Assembly (NCBI GenBank): GCA_031273645.1
Contig: JAISRM010000183.1
Location: 1 to 7,739, forward strand
DNA from: Endomicrobium sp.
GTDB taxonomy: Bacteria; Elusimicrobiota; Endomicrobiia; Endomicrobiales; Endomicrobiaceae
DNA length: 7,739 nt
Direction: 5' to 3'
Of the stretch, positions 1-7,280 are shown one piece after another (position 1 is the first letter of the stretch; the number at the start of each line of letters is the position of its first letter). Position numbers and translations under genes: made by a program. The notes beneath the pieces are model-generated. The model worked only from the letters and a program-made list of their open reading frames with translations, was not told the DNA's origin and made no database searches.

Positions 1-1396
1 CGGTTCCGTGTTCTGCGGTTTTTACAAATCTTACCACCGCTTGCCCGCCAAGCGTCTTTCTTATGTCGATTTTCGGCTTGTTTACGTCGTCGTAATTTCT
101 TACAGCGTCGTAAAATGCGTTTCTTGCAGAAATTACCGCTCTCGTATTTTTTACAAAAGAATTTTCGCCGTTAACGCGCTCGTAATCTAAAATATTTATC
201 TTGCTCAACGCGTCGTCGTTTGTTATAAAATCCCTGTAATTTGTTTTTTTGCCGTTCATAACGCTTTTTAAAAATTGCTGGGTTTGCTCTTCGTCTAACG
301 GTTTTTTGTAATCATAATGTTCTATGCCGTTTTTTCCGCCTTGATTAAAAACAAAAGCGCTCATGTCGCCGACAGGCTGCGCCGCTTGCGCAAAAGCAAT
401 CATTTCATCCCTGCCGCCCGCTTTGGCAAGTTTGTCCTTAGCCTCTATCATATCTTCCCACAGCTTTTTTTTATTTTCGCCATAATATCCTTCAAACATT
501 GGCGCGACAACGTTGTCAAATGTTTTTTTATCAGAAATCCCTTTATTCAACAGTTGGCTCATTTGCTCATAATTATCTCTATTGTTAAATATAACATTCC
601 ACACATAATTTTCTTTGTCTCCGGCAGCTTGCCTGCGCTTAATTTCGGCATCCGCAGCTTTAATCAACGCTTGCCTTTCATTTGGAAGTAAATCAATCAT
701 ATAGTCGGCGTTGTTTTGAAGCAAATCTTTTGTTTTTTGCGGGTCATTGTTAATATCAATATCAACCTGCCCAAGCTGATAGTTTCGCCTGTAGCTTAAG
801 AGAACTTTTGATTTATCCTGCGCGGTCAAAAGCGTATCGTTGTTTAAGTAGTCGTTCAAATCTTGGAGCTGCGTATCATAATCTGACGACGTAAAAGCCA
901 AAAGACTGTTGTGGCGCGCCTTAGTTTGCGCGTTTGTATCCATTATGCTGTATTCGTTTTTCAGCCAAGTTCCGCCCAGCGCTGTTTTTCCGATAGTCTG
1001 ATTTTTTATTCCGGCGTCGCTTTTTTTCCAATCGCTTACAAGTTTTTCCGAATACTGTCCTATTGCCGCAACATTAAATCGTTCTTCAGCGTCTTTGAAT
1101 AAATCTTCTACGCTGTTAAATTTAGCGCCGCCGTATTGCATTTTATTGATACTTTCAGCAATAGAATTTTGCCAACGCCACGCCAAATCTTCTTTTGCGG
1201 CATTTTCTTTTTTTATCGCCATAGCCTGATAGGCTTTTTGCAAATCGCTAAAACGCTCTATGCTGTTATTTACGCCTTTTTGGAACATATCTGCAATTTT
1301 AACGCTGCTGTCGTCAGCTTTAATCTCGGGCGCGCCGATAGATTGAGGTTTTGCCGGCTGCGCATTTTGAGGTTCGTTTAATACAGGCGTTGGCAT
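1..1396 (-). CDS. Probable ejection / internal virion protein, 5' part (runs off the window edge)
   Basis: Reading back from the ATG at 1396, the frame stays open for 465 codons to base 1, so the C-terminus is missing. A strong Shine-Dalgarno AGGAG (1407-1403) sits 6 nt before the ATG and overlaps the terminase stop. The N-terminus is Pro/Ala/Gln-rich (residues 1-25). The rest is polar and mostly helical, without signal peptide or membrane segment. Residues 150-260 have a repeating helical look: a DPQKTKDLL segment near 218 is followed by LLPNERQALIKAA near 236. This pattern is common in large podophage ejection proteins, which often carry a peptidoglycan hydrolase domain elsewhere. No catalytic domain is visible here. 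The role is inferred from this pattern and from co-transcription with the nozzle-like, core-like and terminase genes. It could instead be another large virion protein. That it is a real gene is near certain; the function is moderately supported. Confidence 0.6.
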   Translation of the reverse strand, partial: MPTPVLNEPQNAQPAKPQSIGAPEIKADDSSVKIADMFQKGVNNSIERFSDLQKAYQAMAIKKENAAKEDLAWRWQNSIAESINKMQYGGAKFNSVEDLFKDAEERFNVAAIGQYSEKLVSDWKKSDAGIKNQTIGKTALGGTWLKNEYSIMDTNAQTKARHNSLLAFTSSDYDTQLQDLNDYLNNDTLLTAQDKSKVLLSYRRNYQLGQVDIDINNDPQKTKDLLQNNADYMIDLLPNERQALIKAADAEIKRRQAAGDKENYVWNVIFNNRDNYEQMSQLLNKGISDKKTFDNVVAPMFEGYYGENKKKLWEDMIEAKDKLAKAGGRDEMIAFAQAAQPVGDMSAFVFNQGGKNGIEHYDYKKPLDEEQTQQFLKSVMNGKKTNYRDFITNDDALSKINILDYERVNGENSFVKNTRAVISARNAFYDAVRNYDDVNKPKIDIRKTLGGQAVVRFVKTAEHGT

Positions 1397-1402
1397 ATAA
1401 AA

Positions 1403-1407
1403 CTCCT
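1403..1407 (-). promoter_or_regulatory. Ribosome binding site of the probable ejection protein, overlapping the terL stop
   Basis: AGGAG on the minus strand lies 6 nt before the ATG at 1396. It shares bases with the TAG stop of the terminase large subunit (1408-1406), so ribosomes finishing terL are placed on the next start. This fixes the start of the downstream gene. Confidence 0.75.
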
Positions 1408-2704
1408 ATCTGTCTAAAAATGAATTGTTTCTTTTTATAATAAAATTGTTTGAATTTGCATTGTTGTATTTCACAACATTTTGTCCGAGCGCAAAAGTTA
1501 AAACCAACGCGTCTGCATAACCCGGACTTCTGCCAATGCGTCCCTTTATTTTTTCTTTAGGTTCAAGCAAAATTTTGCCGTCTTTGTCAGGCGCGTAACG
1601 CGCTGAAGCCAAGTCTATAAGCCAAAACGGATTCGCAGGCAGACTGCCGCCCTCTTGTAACCAAGTCCTGCATAGTCCGTACATTTCCGCCCGCTTGTTC
1701 CTGTATATGTCGGGTTTGTTAGGCGACATTGCAAATTTAACCTCATAAATTTTATTTGCATACTGCGCTCTCAAAAAATCAGTTATCCCCTCGCCTTTAC
1801 CGCTGTCAATAAACACATATAAAGGATTCATGTCATTTATGATTTCTGCAAGCTTTGATATTGCGAACTGCGTATCAACATATTTGTCAGTCTGCCAAAC
1901 AAGCCACGCTTTTTTACCTTTGCGCGCCACAACAACAAAGTCGTCCTTTCCCTCTCGCTTAGGGTCAACGCCTAAAATCAAAGGATAATTTTCATTATCC
2001 GGCATTTCTCTTGCTTGCGCTTCTTTTATAACGTCCGTCCTTATAAATTGCGCCTCTTCGCCTTCAGGCATTGGCGCGCCCAGCCAAATCCAAGCGTATT
2101 TTTCAGGTTCGTTTTTCAGGCAATTCTGCCTTTCTGTTTCAAGTTTTTCCGGAAGGAACGGATTATCTGCAAACGTCGTATGTCTGTAAACAAAATCGTC
2201 TCTGTTCTTGTTGGCTTCTACAAACTTATTTATAGAATCATTGTCTGTCTGCTTGTTCCAAATAGCTAAAAATTCAGGATTTTTGTGCCTCATTAAAGTA
2301 GGCACTATTACGTCAATATCGTTTTCGGTGATGTTGTGAGCTTCTTCAATCAACAATTTGTTAAATCTTGCGCTTCTGAGTTCGTCAACATTTTTTAAAC
2401 CTGTATAAGATATTTCAGAGCCGTTGACAAACAAAATTCTGTCGGACTGTATTTGACAATATTTTAAAACGCCTAATCTTTCTATCGCATTAACAAGCTC
2501 TTTATTTACCGAACGTTTGATTGATTTTTCGGTCTTTCTTGCAATCAATATTTCGTTTTTAGCGTCTAAAGCTTCAATTATCAAATAGGTCAAAAAAGAC
2601 CAAGTCTTGGCGCTGCCGCGTCCGCCGCTGCAAAATTTATACAGCTTAGTATTGTCAAACAAAAAATCATACGCCTGCGGTATCGAAACTTTTAAATCAA
2701 TCAT
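1406..2704 (-). CDS. terL: Terminase large subunit (packaging ATPase and nuclease, PBSX-type)
   Basis: This is the motor that pumps phage DNA into the prohead and cuts it. The 432-residue length is normal for the PBSX/Terminase_3 group. In order: Walker A GGRGSAKT (27-34), Walker B LLIEEAH (117-123) with E120/E121 as catalytic candidates, a possible coupling motif AIWNKQ (147-152), and the family segment PEKYAWIWLGAP (200-211). The C-terminal RNase H-like nuclease shows three likely metal-binding acidic residues: D247 in GVDPKREGKDD, D300 in YVFIDSGKGEG, and D398 in SPGYADAL. The ATG overlaps the end of terS by 8 nt (ATGATTGA) and has no clear Shine-Dalgarno, so translation is probably coupled to terS. 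The Walker A has Ala at the position that is Gly in the textbook P-loop; this variant is familiar in this family. All motifs are intact, so the enzyme is probably active. Confidence 0.95.
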   Translation of the reverse strand: MIDLKVSIPQAYDFLFDNTKLYKFCSGGRGSAKTWSFLTYLIIEALDAKNEILIARKTEKSIKRSVNKELVNAIERLGVLKYCQIQSDRILFVNGSEISYTGLKNVDELRSARFNKLLIEEAHNITENDIDVIVPTLMRHKNPEFLAIWNKQTDNDSINKFVEANKNRDDFVYRHTTFADNPFLPEKLETERQNCLKNEPEKYAWIWLGAPMPEGEEAQFIRTDVIKEAQAREMPDNENYPLILGVDPKREGKDDFVVVARKGKKAWLVWQTDKYVDTQFAISKLAEIINDMNPLYVFIDSGKGEGITDFLRAQYANKIYEVKFAMSPNKPDIYRNKRAEMYGLCRTWLQEGGSLPANPFWLIDLASARYAPDKDGKILLEPKEKIKGRIGRSPGYADALVLTFALGQNVVKYNNANSNNFIIKRNNSFLDR

Positions 2705-3182
2705 TGCTTTTAACCAAATTCACCGTTAAATTTAAATTCTTGTCGGCTTTTAGGTTTACGGCTACCTCTTCGCCGTATTTTTTTAAATGAAAGTCTTTAA
2801 TGTCGTTAGCTGAAGCCCTGCGTACAGCTGTATGAACATTTTTGTCGCGCGCCAAATTTGATAATATTTCAAGACTGCCTCGTAAACTCAAAATAGTTTT
2901 TTTACAAGCCTCTCGCTGTATTTGTATTACCCTGCGTTTCACGTCAGGGTTTTCTTTCAGTTTCCGGCAGGCTTCTTCTCTAATTGTTTTGCGCAAAATC
3001 TTTTCTTTTCTGTTTTTTGGATAAGTCTGGCTCCAGGCCTGCGTTGCGCTCAGCCCTTTTGCCAAATTTTGCGCAAACGCTTCTAAGCGCGGGTTTAAGC
3101 GTATGACAATATTATTGTCAATTTCAGCCCCGAACTCTTTGTCCAATGCGTCAGCAATATTAGTATCTTCCGATTTATTCAT
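2697..3182 (-). CDS. terS: Terminase small subunit (DNA recognition for packaging)
   Basis: This 161-residue protein lies directly upstream of terL and overlaps it by 8 nt, the classic terminase arrangement. TerS proteins form rings that bind the packaging site and control TerL. Residues 29-60 (LNPRLEAFAQNLAKGLSATQAW and onward) match the helix-turn-helix opening typical of small terminases, in which a grown-then-paired helix region is followed by ATQAW. A second helical segment, KLKENPDVKRRVIQIQREA, spans about 74-92. Residues 95-135 are helical and probably drive oligomerisation. The tail LNLTVNLVKSND is likely a beta strand, as in other TerS C-termini. A GGGGTAG sequence 5 nt before the ATG overlaps the stop of the upstream gene. 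The fold assignment comes from pattern recognition and context; no alignment was run. Confidence 0.87.
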   Translation of the reverse strand: MNKSEDTNIADALDKEFGAEIDNNIVIRLNPRLEAFAQNLAKGLSATQAWSQTYPKNRKEKILRKTIREEACRKLKENPDVKRRVIQIQREACKKTILSLRGSLEILSNLARDKNVHTAVRRASANDIKDFHLKKYGEEVAVNLKADKNLNLTVNLVKSND

Positions 3183-3185
3183 TTT

Positions 3186-3821
3186 CTACCCCAGTCCAAA
3201 AATACTTAAAATTCCCGCCATTTCACCTTCAGAACGTATTCCTTTTGCCTGCGCCTTCGCCATTTTTAAATTCACTTCGCTTTGTAAATTCAGCATATCC
3301 GCCTGCAAATAAATGCCCGCAAGTTCTTTGTTTACGCTCTCGCTTTTATTATTTATATCCTCATTAACTTTACCTATACTGTCATCGATGAATGCGTCAA
3401 ACGTTGAGCCGCTCCAACTGCCCCCCGCGCTCATTGCCGCCTTTTGCGTTCCGACAAAACTTTTAGCCCGCGATAATTCTTGCAAATAACTCTTCAACGA
3501 GGTTTCTAATAAATCCCGCCCGTAGCGCTTGAGTTCCGCAGCATTAAAATCATTCGCTATCTTTTGAAGCTCGGCATTACCCTCAATTTCTGCCGCCTTC
3601 AAATTTGCGGCTTTCGGTTTTGTGAAAGCTCCAAAAATGGAATTAAACCCAAACTGAGCCGCGTCGGAAATTATGCTAAAATTGCCGCCTATGCCCTGCC
3701 CGATTGATTGTTGCGACCCGTTAATCGTATTTGCCGCAACATAATCCGGCGAAGCGCGCTGCGCGTTATTATACAAATCAGCGTTGTTTGCAAAATCACT
3801 GCTTAATGTCGGTATAGGCAT
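3186..3821 (-). CDS. Small virion core-like protein (T7 gp14-like position and character)
   Basis: The product has 211 residues. The N-terminal 65 are Asn/Ala/Gly/Ser-rich, with GQGIGGN near 41. Residues 70-125 form a charged helix (KAAEIEGNAELQKIANDF region). A turn segment, GTQKAAMSAGGSWSGSTFD (124-142), comes next, followed by a second long helix to about 198 and a short hydrophobic end GILSIFGLG (203-211). The Q-x-A-x-x-A-x-G...SGS motif after a long helix recurs in small internal virion proteins of podophages, including the T7 gp14 type, which enters the outer membrane during DNA ejection. It follows the nozzle-like gene by 2 nt, and its Shine-Dalgarno GCGAGG lies inside the end of that gene. 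T7 gp14 likewise lies downstream of gp12. No signal peptide is present, as expected for a particle protein. A head-tail or scaffold-like accessory protein is the main alternative. Confidence 0.6.
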   Translation of the reverse strand: MPIPTLSSDFANNADLYNNAQRASPDYVAANTINGSQQSIGQGIGGNFSIISDAAQFGFNSIFGAFTKPKAANLKAAEIEGNAELQKIANDFNAAELKRYGRDLLETSLKSYLQELSRAKSFVGTQKAAMSAGGSWSGSTFDAFIDDSIGKVNEDINNKSESVNKELAGIYLQADMLNLQSEVNLKMAKAQAKGIRSEGEMAGILSIFGLG

Positions 3822-3823
3822 AT

Positions 3824-6493
3824 TTACCTCGCGCTCATATTGATATTGTAAATCTTAAACGGCAGCGGCAGCGCATGTTTTATTTTTATCGTCTTTTCAA
3901 CGCTGCTGTTTCCAAAAACCGTAATTTTTTTCTTCCCGTCATGTTTATGCAAATACCCCGTATCGTCAAACCTCAAAGGGATTTCGGTTTTATTAATTGA
4001 AAGTTGGTACGTGTCGCCTAAATCAAACATCACGTTGGAAATACGCGATTTGTCCGCGCTAAATTCGTCGTCAGCTCCGCCTAAATCCAGAGTTTCTATT
4101 TCGCTGATATAAGCATTGCCGACGTAAACTTTATTTGCCTTTTTTTGCAGCGTATGCGTCTGCCCGACAGTTTCGTCGACCTTTTCATACCAACATCCTG
4201 CGCCGTCATAACATAAGGCAAATATCTCGCCGCTCAACTGCGCCGGCACAACAAAAGAATTTATATTGTCGGATTCAATTTTTATTGCAAAATCCAAATA
4301 ATTGTCCGTTTCCTGACTTTCAAGCTTTACAAGCTTATCCTCAACTACGGCATACAAATACTTCCTGTCAATGTTGTCAATCGCGCAAATTGTTTTAATG
4401 TTTCCGTCGATAACAAATCTCGTATAAGCAAGAATATTTTTTTGAAAATCAATATAAAGTTTAATCATTGTTGCGTCGTTAAACAAAATATAAACAGAAT
4501 TATCAGACGCCGACAGCATTTCAATGCGCGCGATTTCCCTGCCTTTAAAAAGGTGCTTAACATATTGGCTTATATCAACGCGCCCGTAAGAGCCGGTGCT
4601 TAAATCGTAATTTTGAAAATAAATATTGCCGCCCCTTTCAACGCCCAAAAATCCGTTTTCCATTATTACGGGTTTTATGTTTTCGCTTCCCCTCTCGCCT
4701 ATAATTTCCTGCGAAACGGTAGAAGGGGTTAACGCTCCTTGCCCGTAAATCATTATCTCTTGGTCGGTCGTAAGCGCCAAAAGCCCCTGCTTAAACGGCA
4801 CAATATGTAAAACTTTCCCATACTTAAAAGTGCTTTGGATAATTTGAAACGGCGCGTCATCGGCAACTACATTCTGAACGCGGTTATCAAAATTATCGTA
4901 TGCGCCGATAGCCGACGCAATTATAGAAGTTTGAGCTAAAATGTGCCTGTTTTGAAAAATACAACCTGCGCCATAGCGTTCTATTTCTTTTTGCAAGCAG
5001 TATTGATATGTGCTTCTTGCATTTTCTATATTGCCCTGTATCTGCTCTACAGCCGAAACTGAATATACAGTCATAACGTAATCTATATCCATTGTAATAC
5101 GTATAAAATCAACGTTTTCTATGTCCACGTTTAAATCAACGTAAAACAATGTTCCTGTTGGAACTTGGTCGTTGCTTGCGCCGTGAAGCAAAATCATTTC
5201 GCCGTTTGTTTTATGAGCGTAAATGCCAAAACTTCTATGTCCCGAGCCGGATGATAAGGTAATTCCTAAATTCTTTAAGTGAATCACATTCGGAAAACTG
5301 TATCTTGTATCATAATCCGTGTGGTCGCTGGCAAATATCATTCTTTGCCCGTCGTTTGCCATTCCTTCGGATATGCTTTTGCCAAAAACCGCCGGAGAAG
5401 AGGCGGATTCAGGCTGGCGGTTAAACCAAACAGATCCTGCAAAAGGCGGCGGCGTATCGTCGGACGTATTCCACGTTTTCATATGCGGTATCGCCTGTCT
5501 GAAACTTGCGACAGTCTCTATTTTAAAAAGAAAATTATATATTCCTTCGTTCTCGTCGGACAAAATCGTAAGGTTTAGCTGCTGCGTATCTATTGAATCA
5601 ATTTGAAAAGAAGGGTAAACGTAAAAACTATCTGCGCTGACGGCAACGGTTATAGGATTTGCGCCGGTATTTATAATTTTAAAAATTTTAGGTTTTTCAA
5701 AACTTGCAATTATATTTGTGGTCGTATTTGATAAAACGCTGTAGCTGTTGTATTCGGTAAAATTTACTCCGTCGTCGGAAATTTGAAACGAAAACGTCGC
5801 AGAAAATTCGGCTTGAATTGTTAACGCAAAATTCAGCCCGACAAACATTTCGCTTTCCGCCGATAAATTCGCAATAACTTTATTTTTTTGTTCAATTAAA
5901 AATTTTAAATAAAGTTCAAAACCTTCCTTAATGCTTGACGTATTGTCAATCTGAGCTTTCCATTGATTGTTGCTGTCTTTGTATAGCTTTATTTTTTCTC
6001 TGTTATTTATAATATTTACAAAACGCGAAACAGGGTAAAGCTCAAAAGAAAAAACCGTTGTATCCGTTCTCTTCAACACCCAAACCGGATAATTGGAACA
6101 ATAAAAAAACATTACGTCATTGGCTTGAAAATAATTTAAATTCTTTACGTCCTCAGGCGCATACGGCAAATTAATATCCGTCCCCGTAATTAAGTTACCG
6201 ATATTGTCAAAAATTCGCAGCTTGGTAGCTATGCCTGAGGAGTTAGGCAAAATCAGGCAGAAATAAGAATTGTAGCGGTTAAAGACAAAACTAAAAGATG
6301 ACAGGGCGTCGACAAAGTCCGCAGATTTGGCAAGCAACAACGACCCGCCGCGTTTTTCAATAGACCCGCCTGCGCCGATAGAAACATTCTCGGCTTTTTT
6401 CAAAGCTTTATTAGAGCCTAAAATAACCTTTTTTGCCGCATACTCCGGCGACACCTCGCCTAATTGAAAATCGTCCTGTTTTATGTAAGGCAT
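3824..6493 (-). CDS. Tail nozzle / tail tubular protein B-like (T7 gp12-type), with inserted domains
   Basis: An 889-residue beta-rich protein with no signal peptide. The opening shows FQLGEVSPEY (9-18), then NVSIGAGGSIEKRGG (36-50), the family's usual start: a polarity motif followed by a conserved G-G-x-x-x-R. Residues 65-150 carry the FSFVFNRYNSYF and LPYAPEDVKNLNYFQANDVMFF segments expected next. The central family core returns at 505-560 (YGAGCIFQNRHILAQTS, then YDNFD and DDAPFQ) and 560-700 (GLLALTTDQEIMIYGQGALTPSTV, NIYFQNYDL, ISQYVKHLF). The C-terminal beta domain spans 786-889. Such proteins form the nozzle through which podophage DNA exits. Two stretches, about 195-295 and 345-480, appear to be extra modules. 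The ATG immediately follows the RusA stop (TAAATG), with GGGG about 6 nt upstream. T7 gp12 is about 800 residues, so this is somewhat longer. A P22 gp10-like stabilisation protein is a possible alternative label. Confidence 0.72.
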   Translation of the reverse strand: MPYIKQDDFQLGEVSPEYAAKKVILGSNKALKKAENVSIGAGGSIEKRGGSLLLAKSADFVDALSSFSFVFNRYNSYFCLILPNSSGIATKLRIFDNIGNLITGTDINLPYAPEDVKNLNYFQANDVMFFYCSNYPVWVLKRTDTTVFSFELYPVSRFVNIINNREKIKLYKDSNNQWKAQIDNTSSIKEGFELYLKFLIEQKNKVIANLSAESEMFVGLNFALTIQAEFSATFSFQISDDGVNFTEYNSYSVLSNTTTNIIASFEKPKIFKIINTGANPITVAVSADSFYVYPSFQIDSIDTQQLNLTILSDENEGIYNFLFKIETVASFRQAIPHMKTWNTSDDTPPPFAGSVWFNRQPESASSPAVFGKSISEGMANDGQRMIFASDHTDYDTRYSFPNVIHLKNLGITLSSGSGHRSFGIYAHKTNGEMILLHGASNDQVPTGTLFYVDLNVDIENVDFIRITMDIDYVMTVYSVSAVEQIQGNIENARSTYQYCLQKEIERYGAGCIFQNRHILAQTSIIASAIGAYDNFDNRVQNVVADDAPFQIIQSTFKYGKVLHIVPFKQGLLALTTDQEIMIYGQGALTPSTVSQEIIGERGSENIKPVIMENGFLGVERGGNIYFQNYDLSTGSYGRVDISQYVKHLFKGREIARIEMLSASDNSVYILFNDATMIKLYIDFQKNILAYTRFVIDGNIKTICAIDNIDRKYLYAVVEDKLVKLESQETDNYLDFAIKIESDNINSFVVPAQLSGEIFALCYDGAGCWYEKVDETVGQTHTLQKKANKVYVGNAYISEIETLDLGGADDEFSADKSRISNVMFDLGDTYQLSINKTEIPLRFDDTGYLHKHDGKKKITVFGNSSVEKTIKIKHALPLPFKIYNINMSAR

Positions 6494-6820
6494 TTATACC
6501 CCGCAAATAGTAACTTCTGTTTTTTCCATACCCTTTTCTACTTTAAATTTCATTGCGCAAAGCTCAATAATAAACCGGTCGTCTTCTATAACTTTATTTT
6601 TAACAAGAATATCTTGCAGCGGTTTAATGCAATTATCAATATCGGCAAGCATATTTGAAACGTAAAATTTATAAAATACTTTCACTTGCCCGCGTATCGT
6701 TTTAACGTTGCGCAAAAACAAACTGACATCTCGTTCATATTGTTTGTAGTCATCGGTTTTAAACCGACGCCCTTGCCAAACTTGATTAACACTTAATGGC
6801 TTTATAGGAATTACAAACAT
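6494..6820 (-). CDS. rusA: RusA-family Holliday junction resolvase
   Basis: RusA enzymes are small dimeric endonucleases that cut four-way DNA junctions; phages use them in recombination and to clear branches before packaging. The 108-residue length is near the family norm of about 120. The start IPIKPLSVNQVWQGRRF (4-20) is the usual opening strand with P-x-S/x-N. The catalytic signature is complete: D60-I-D62-N63, then K67-P-L-x-D70, N75, and D80-D81, which match the DxDN...K..D.L...N....DD pattern. The ATG lies inside the last codons of the DUF5675 gene (10-nt overlap) and has no visible Shine-Dalgarno, so it probably depends on coupled translation. The stop abuts the ATG of the nozzle-like gene. 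Its place among late genes fits a role in preparing DNA for the terminase. Confidence 0.9.
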   Translation of the reverse strand: MFVIPIKPLSVNQVWQGRRFKTDDYKQYERDVSLFLRNVKTIRGQVKVFYKFYVSNMLADIDNCIKPLQDILVKNKVIEDDRFIIELCAMKFKVEKGMEKTEVTICGV

Positions 6821-7218
6821 ATTATTTCAATTATTATCGGCTCATTTTTCTCAACAGCTTCTTTATACAATGTCATAATTATTTTCATCGTCTCTTGGCT
6901 CTCAAGCACTTTCCCCGCTTCCTTATTTTTCCCCACCAAAATACAACCGTCGGTATCTGCCGCAGTATTCCCGCTGTGGATTCTGATACCGGCAAATTTC
7001 GGAACATCAAAAATTTCCGGCAGATATTTTTGGAATCTCATGGAAAAAGTTAAGCCGCTTAAATATTTGCCAGCAGGGATAGCCGTATCCCCTGCGATTT
7101 TTATACCGTCCGGACGCACTTTATCTTCGAGAGTATCACATATATATTTATTATCTACATATAGTTTGCCTATCGTATATGTGTCCTTAAATGCCCAACG
7201 GTTGATTAATATTTTCAT
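6811..7218 (-). CDS. DUF5675-family protein, possible lysis-related enzyme
   Basis: The 135-residue product follows the DUF5675 pattern throughout: YTIGKLYVDNKYICDTLED (14-32), TAIPAGKY (45-52), FQKYLPEIFDVPKFAGIRIHSG (62-83) and DTDGCILVGKN (88-98). I place the start at the ATG at 7218 because GAGGA lies 5 nt upstream. A TTG further up at 7230 overlaps that ribosome site and is unlikely to be used. No signal peptide or membrane segment is visible. The biochemical role of the family is not known to me. H81 and C92 lie in an IRIHSG...DGCILV arrangement that recalls the His and Cys of YkuD-type L,D-transpeptidases (H...S-H-G-C). With a spanin-like gene upstream, a role in cell-wall attack is possible but is inference. 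The 3' end overlaps rusA by 10 nt. Confidence 0.8.
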   Translation of the reverse strand: MKILINRWAFKDTYTIGKLYVDNKYICDTLEDKVRPDGIKIAGDTAIPAGKYLSGLTFSMRFQKYLPEIFDVPKFAGIRIHSGNTAADTDGCILVGKNKEAGKVLESQETMKIIMTLYKEAVEKNEPIIIEIICL

Positions 7219-7223
7219 TTTTG

Positions 7224-7228
7224 TCCTC
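7224..7228 (-). promoter_or_regulatory. Ribosome binding site deciding the DUF5675 start
   Basis: GAGGA on the minus strand, 5 nt before the ATG at 7218. It selects this ATG over the in-frame TTG at 7230, which would place the start codon inside the ribosome binding site. Confidence 0.75.
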
Positions 7229-7232
7229 AATA

Positions 7233-7260
7233 ATTGCGTTCTAAAAAATTATAACGCAAT
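7233..7260 (-). promoter_or_regulatory. Inverted repeat overlapping a TATAAT box in the only intergenic gap
   Basis: Perfect 8-bp arms (ATTGCGTT at 7233-7240, AACGCAAT at 7253-7260) flank a 12-nt loop. On the minus strand the left arm runs into a perfect -10 hexamer TATAAT (7253-7248). A -35 is poor: CAATGA stands at the 17-bp spacing, and a TTGAAA exists but only about 10 bp away. The -10 is suitably placed to start a short leader carrying the GAGGA ribosome site. The repeat could be an operator over the -10, or a hairpin in read-through RNA ending 4 nt before the ribosome site. No U-run follows on the minus strand, so it is not a terminator for these genes. The repeat is certain; its function is not. 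Confidence 0.3.
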
Positions 7261-7280
7261 ATTTTTCAATTCATTGCGGT

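Noticed and set aside
317..691. 124-codon open frame on the plus strand.
   Set aside because: It lies opposite the continuous minus-strand ejection-like gene in a codon-aligned antisense frame, has no good ribosome site, and its Phe/Ile-rich product follows from antisense Lys/Asn codons.
5279..5606. Two overlapping plus-strand frames of 95-99 codons opposite the nozzle-like gene.
   Set aside because: Their products are Arg/Ser-rich without domain character, and the minus-strand gene is continuous and recognisable through this stretch.
7219..7230. TTG start for the DUF5675 gene at 7230, adding four residues.
   Set aside because: The TTG sits within the ribosome binding site GAGGA that serves the ATG at 7218, and the family normally begins near that ATG.
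7233..7265. The inverted repeat read as a terminator; on the plus strand it is followed by ATTTTT.
   Set aside because: No plus-strand gene leads into it, the arms are AT-rich and only 8 bp, the loop is long, and on the minus strand no U-run follows.
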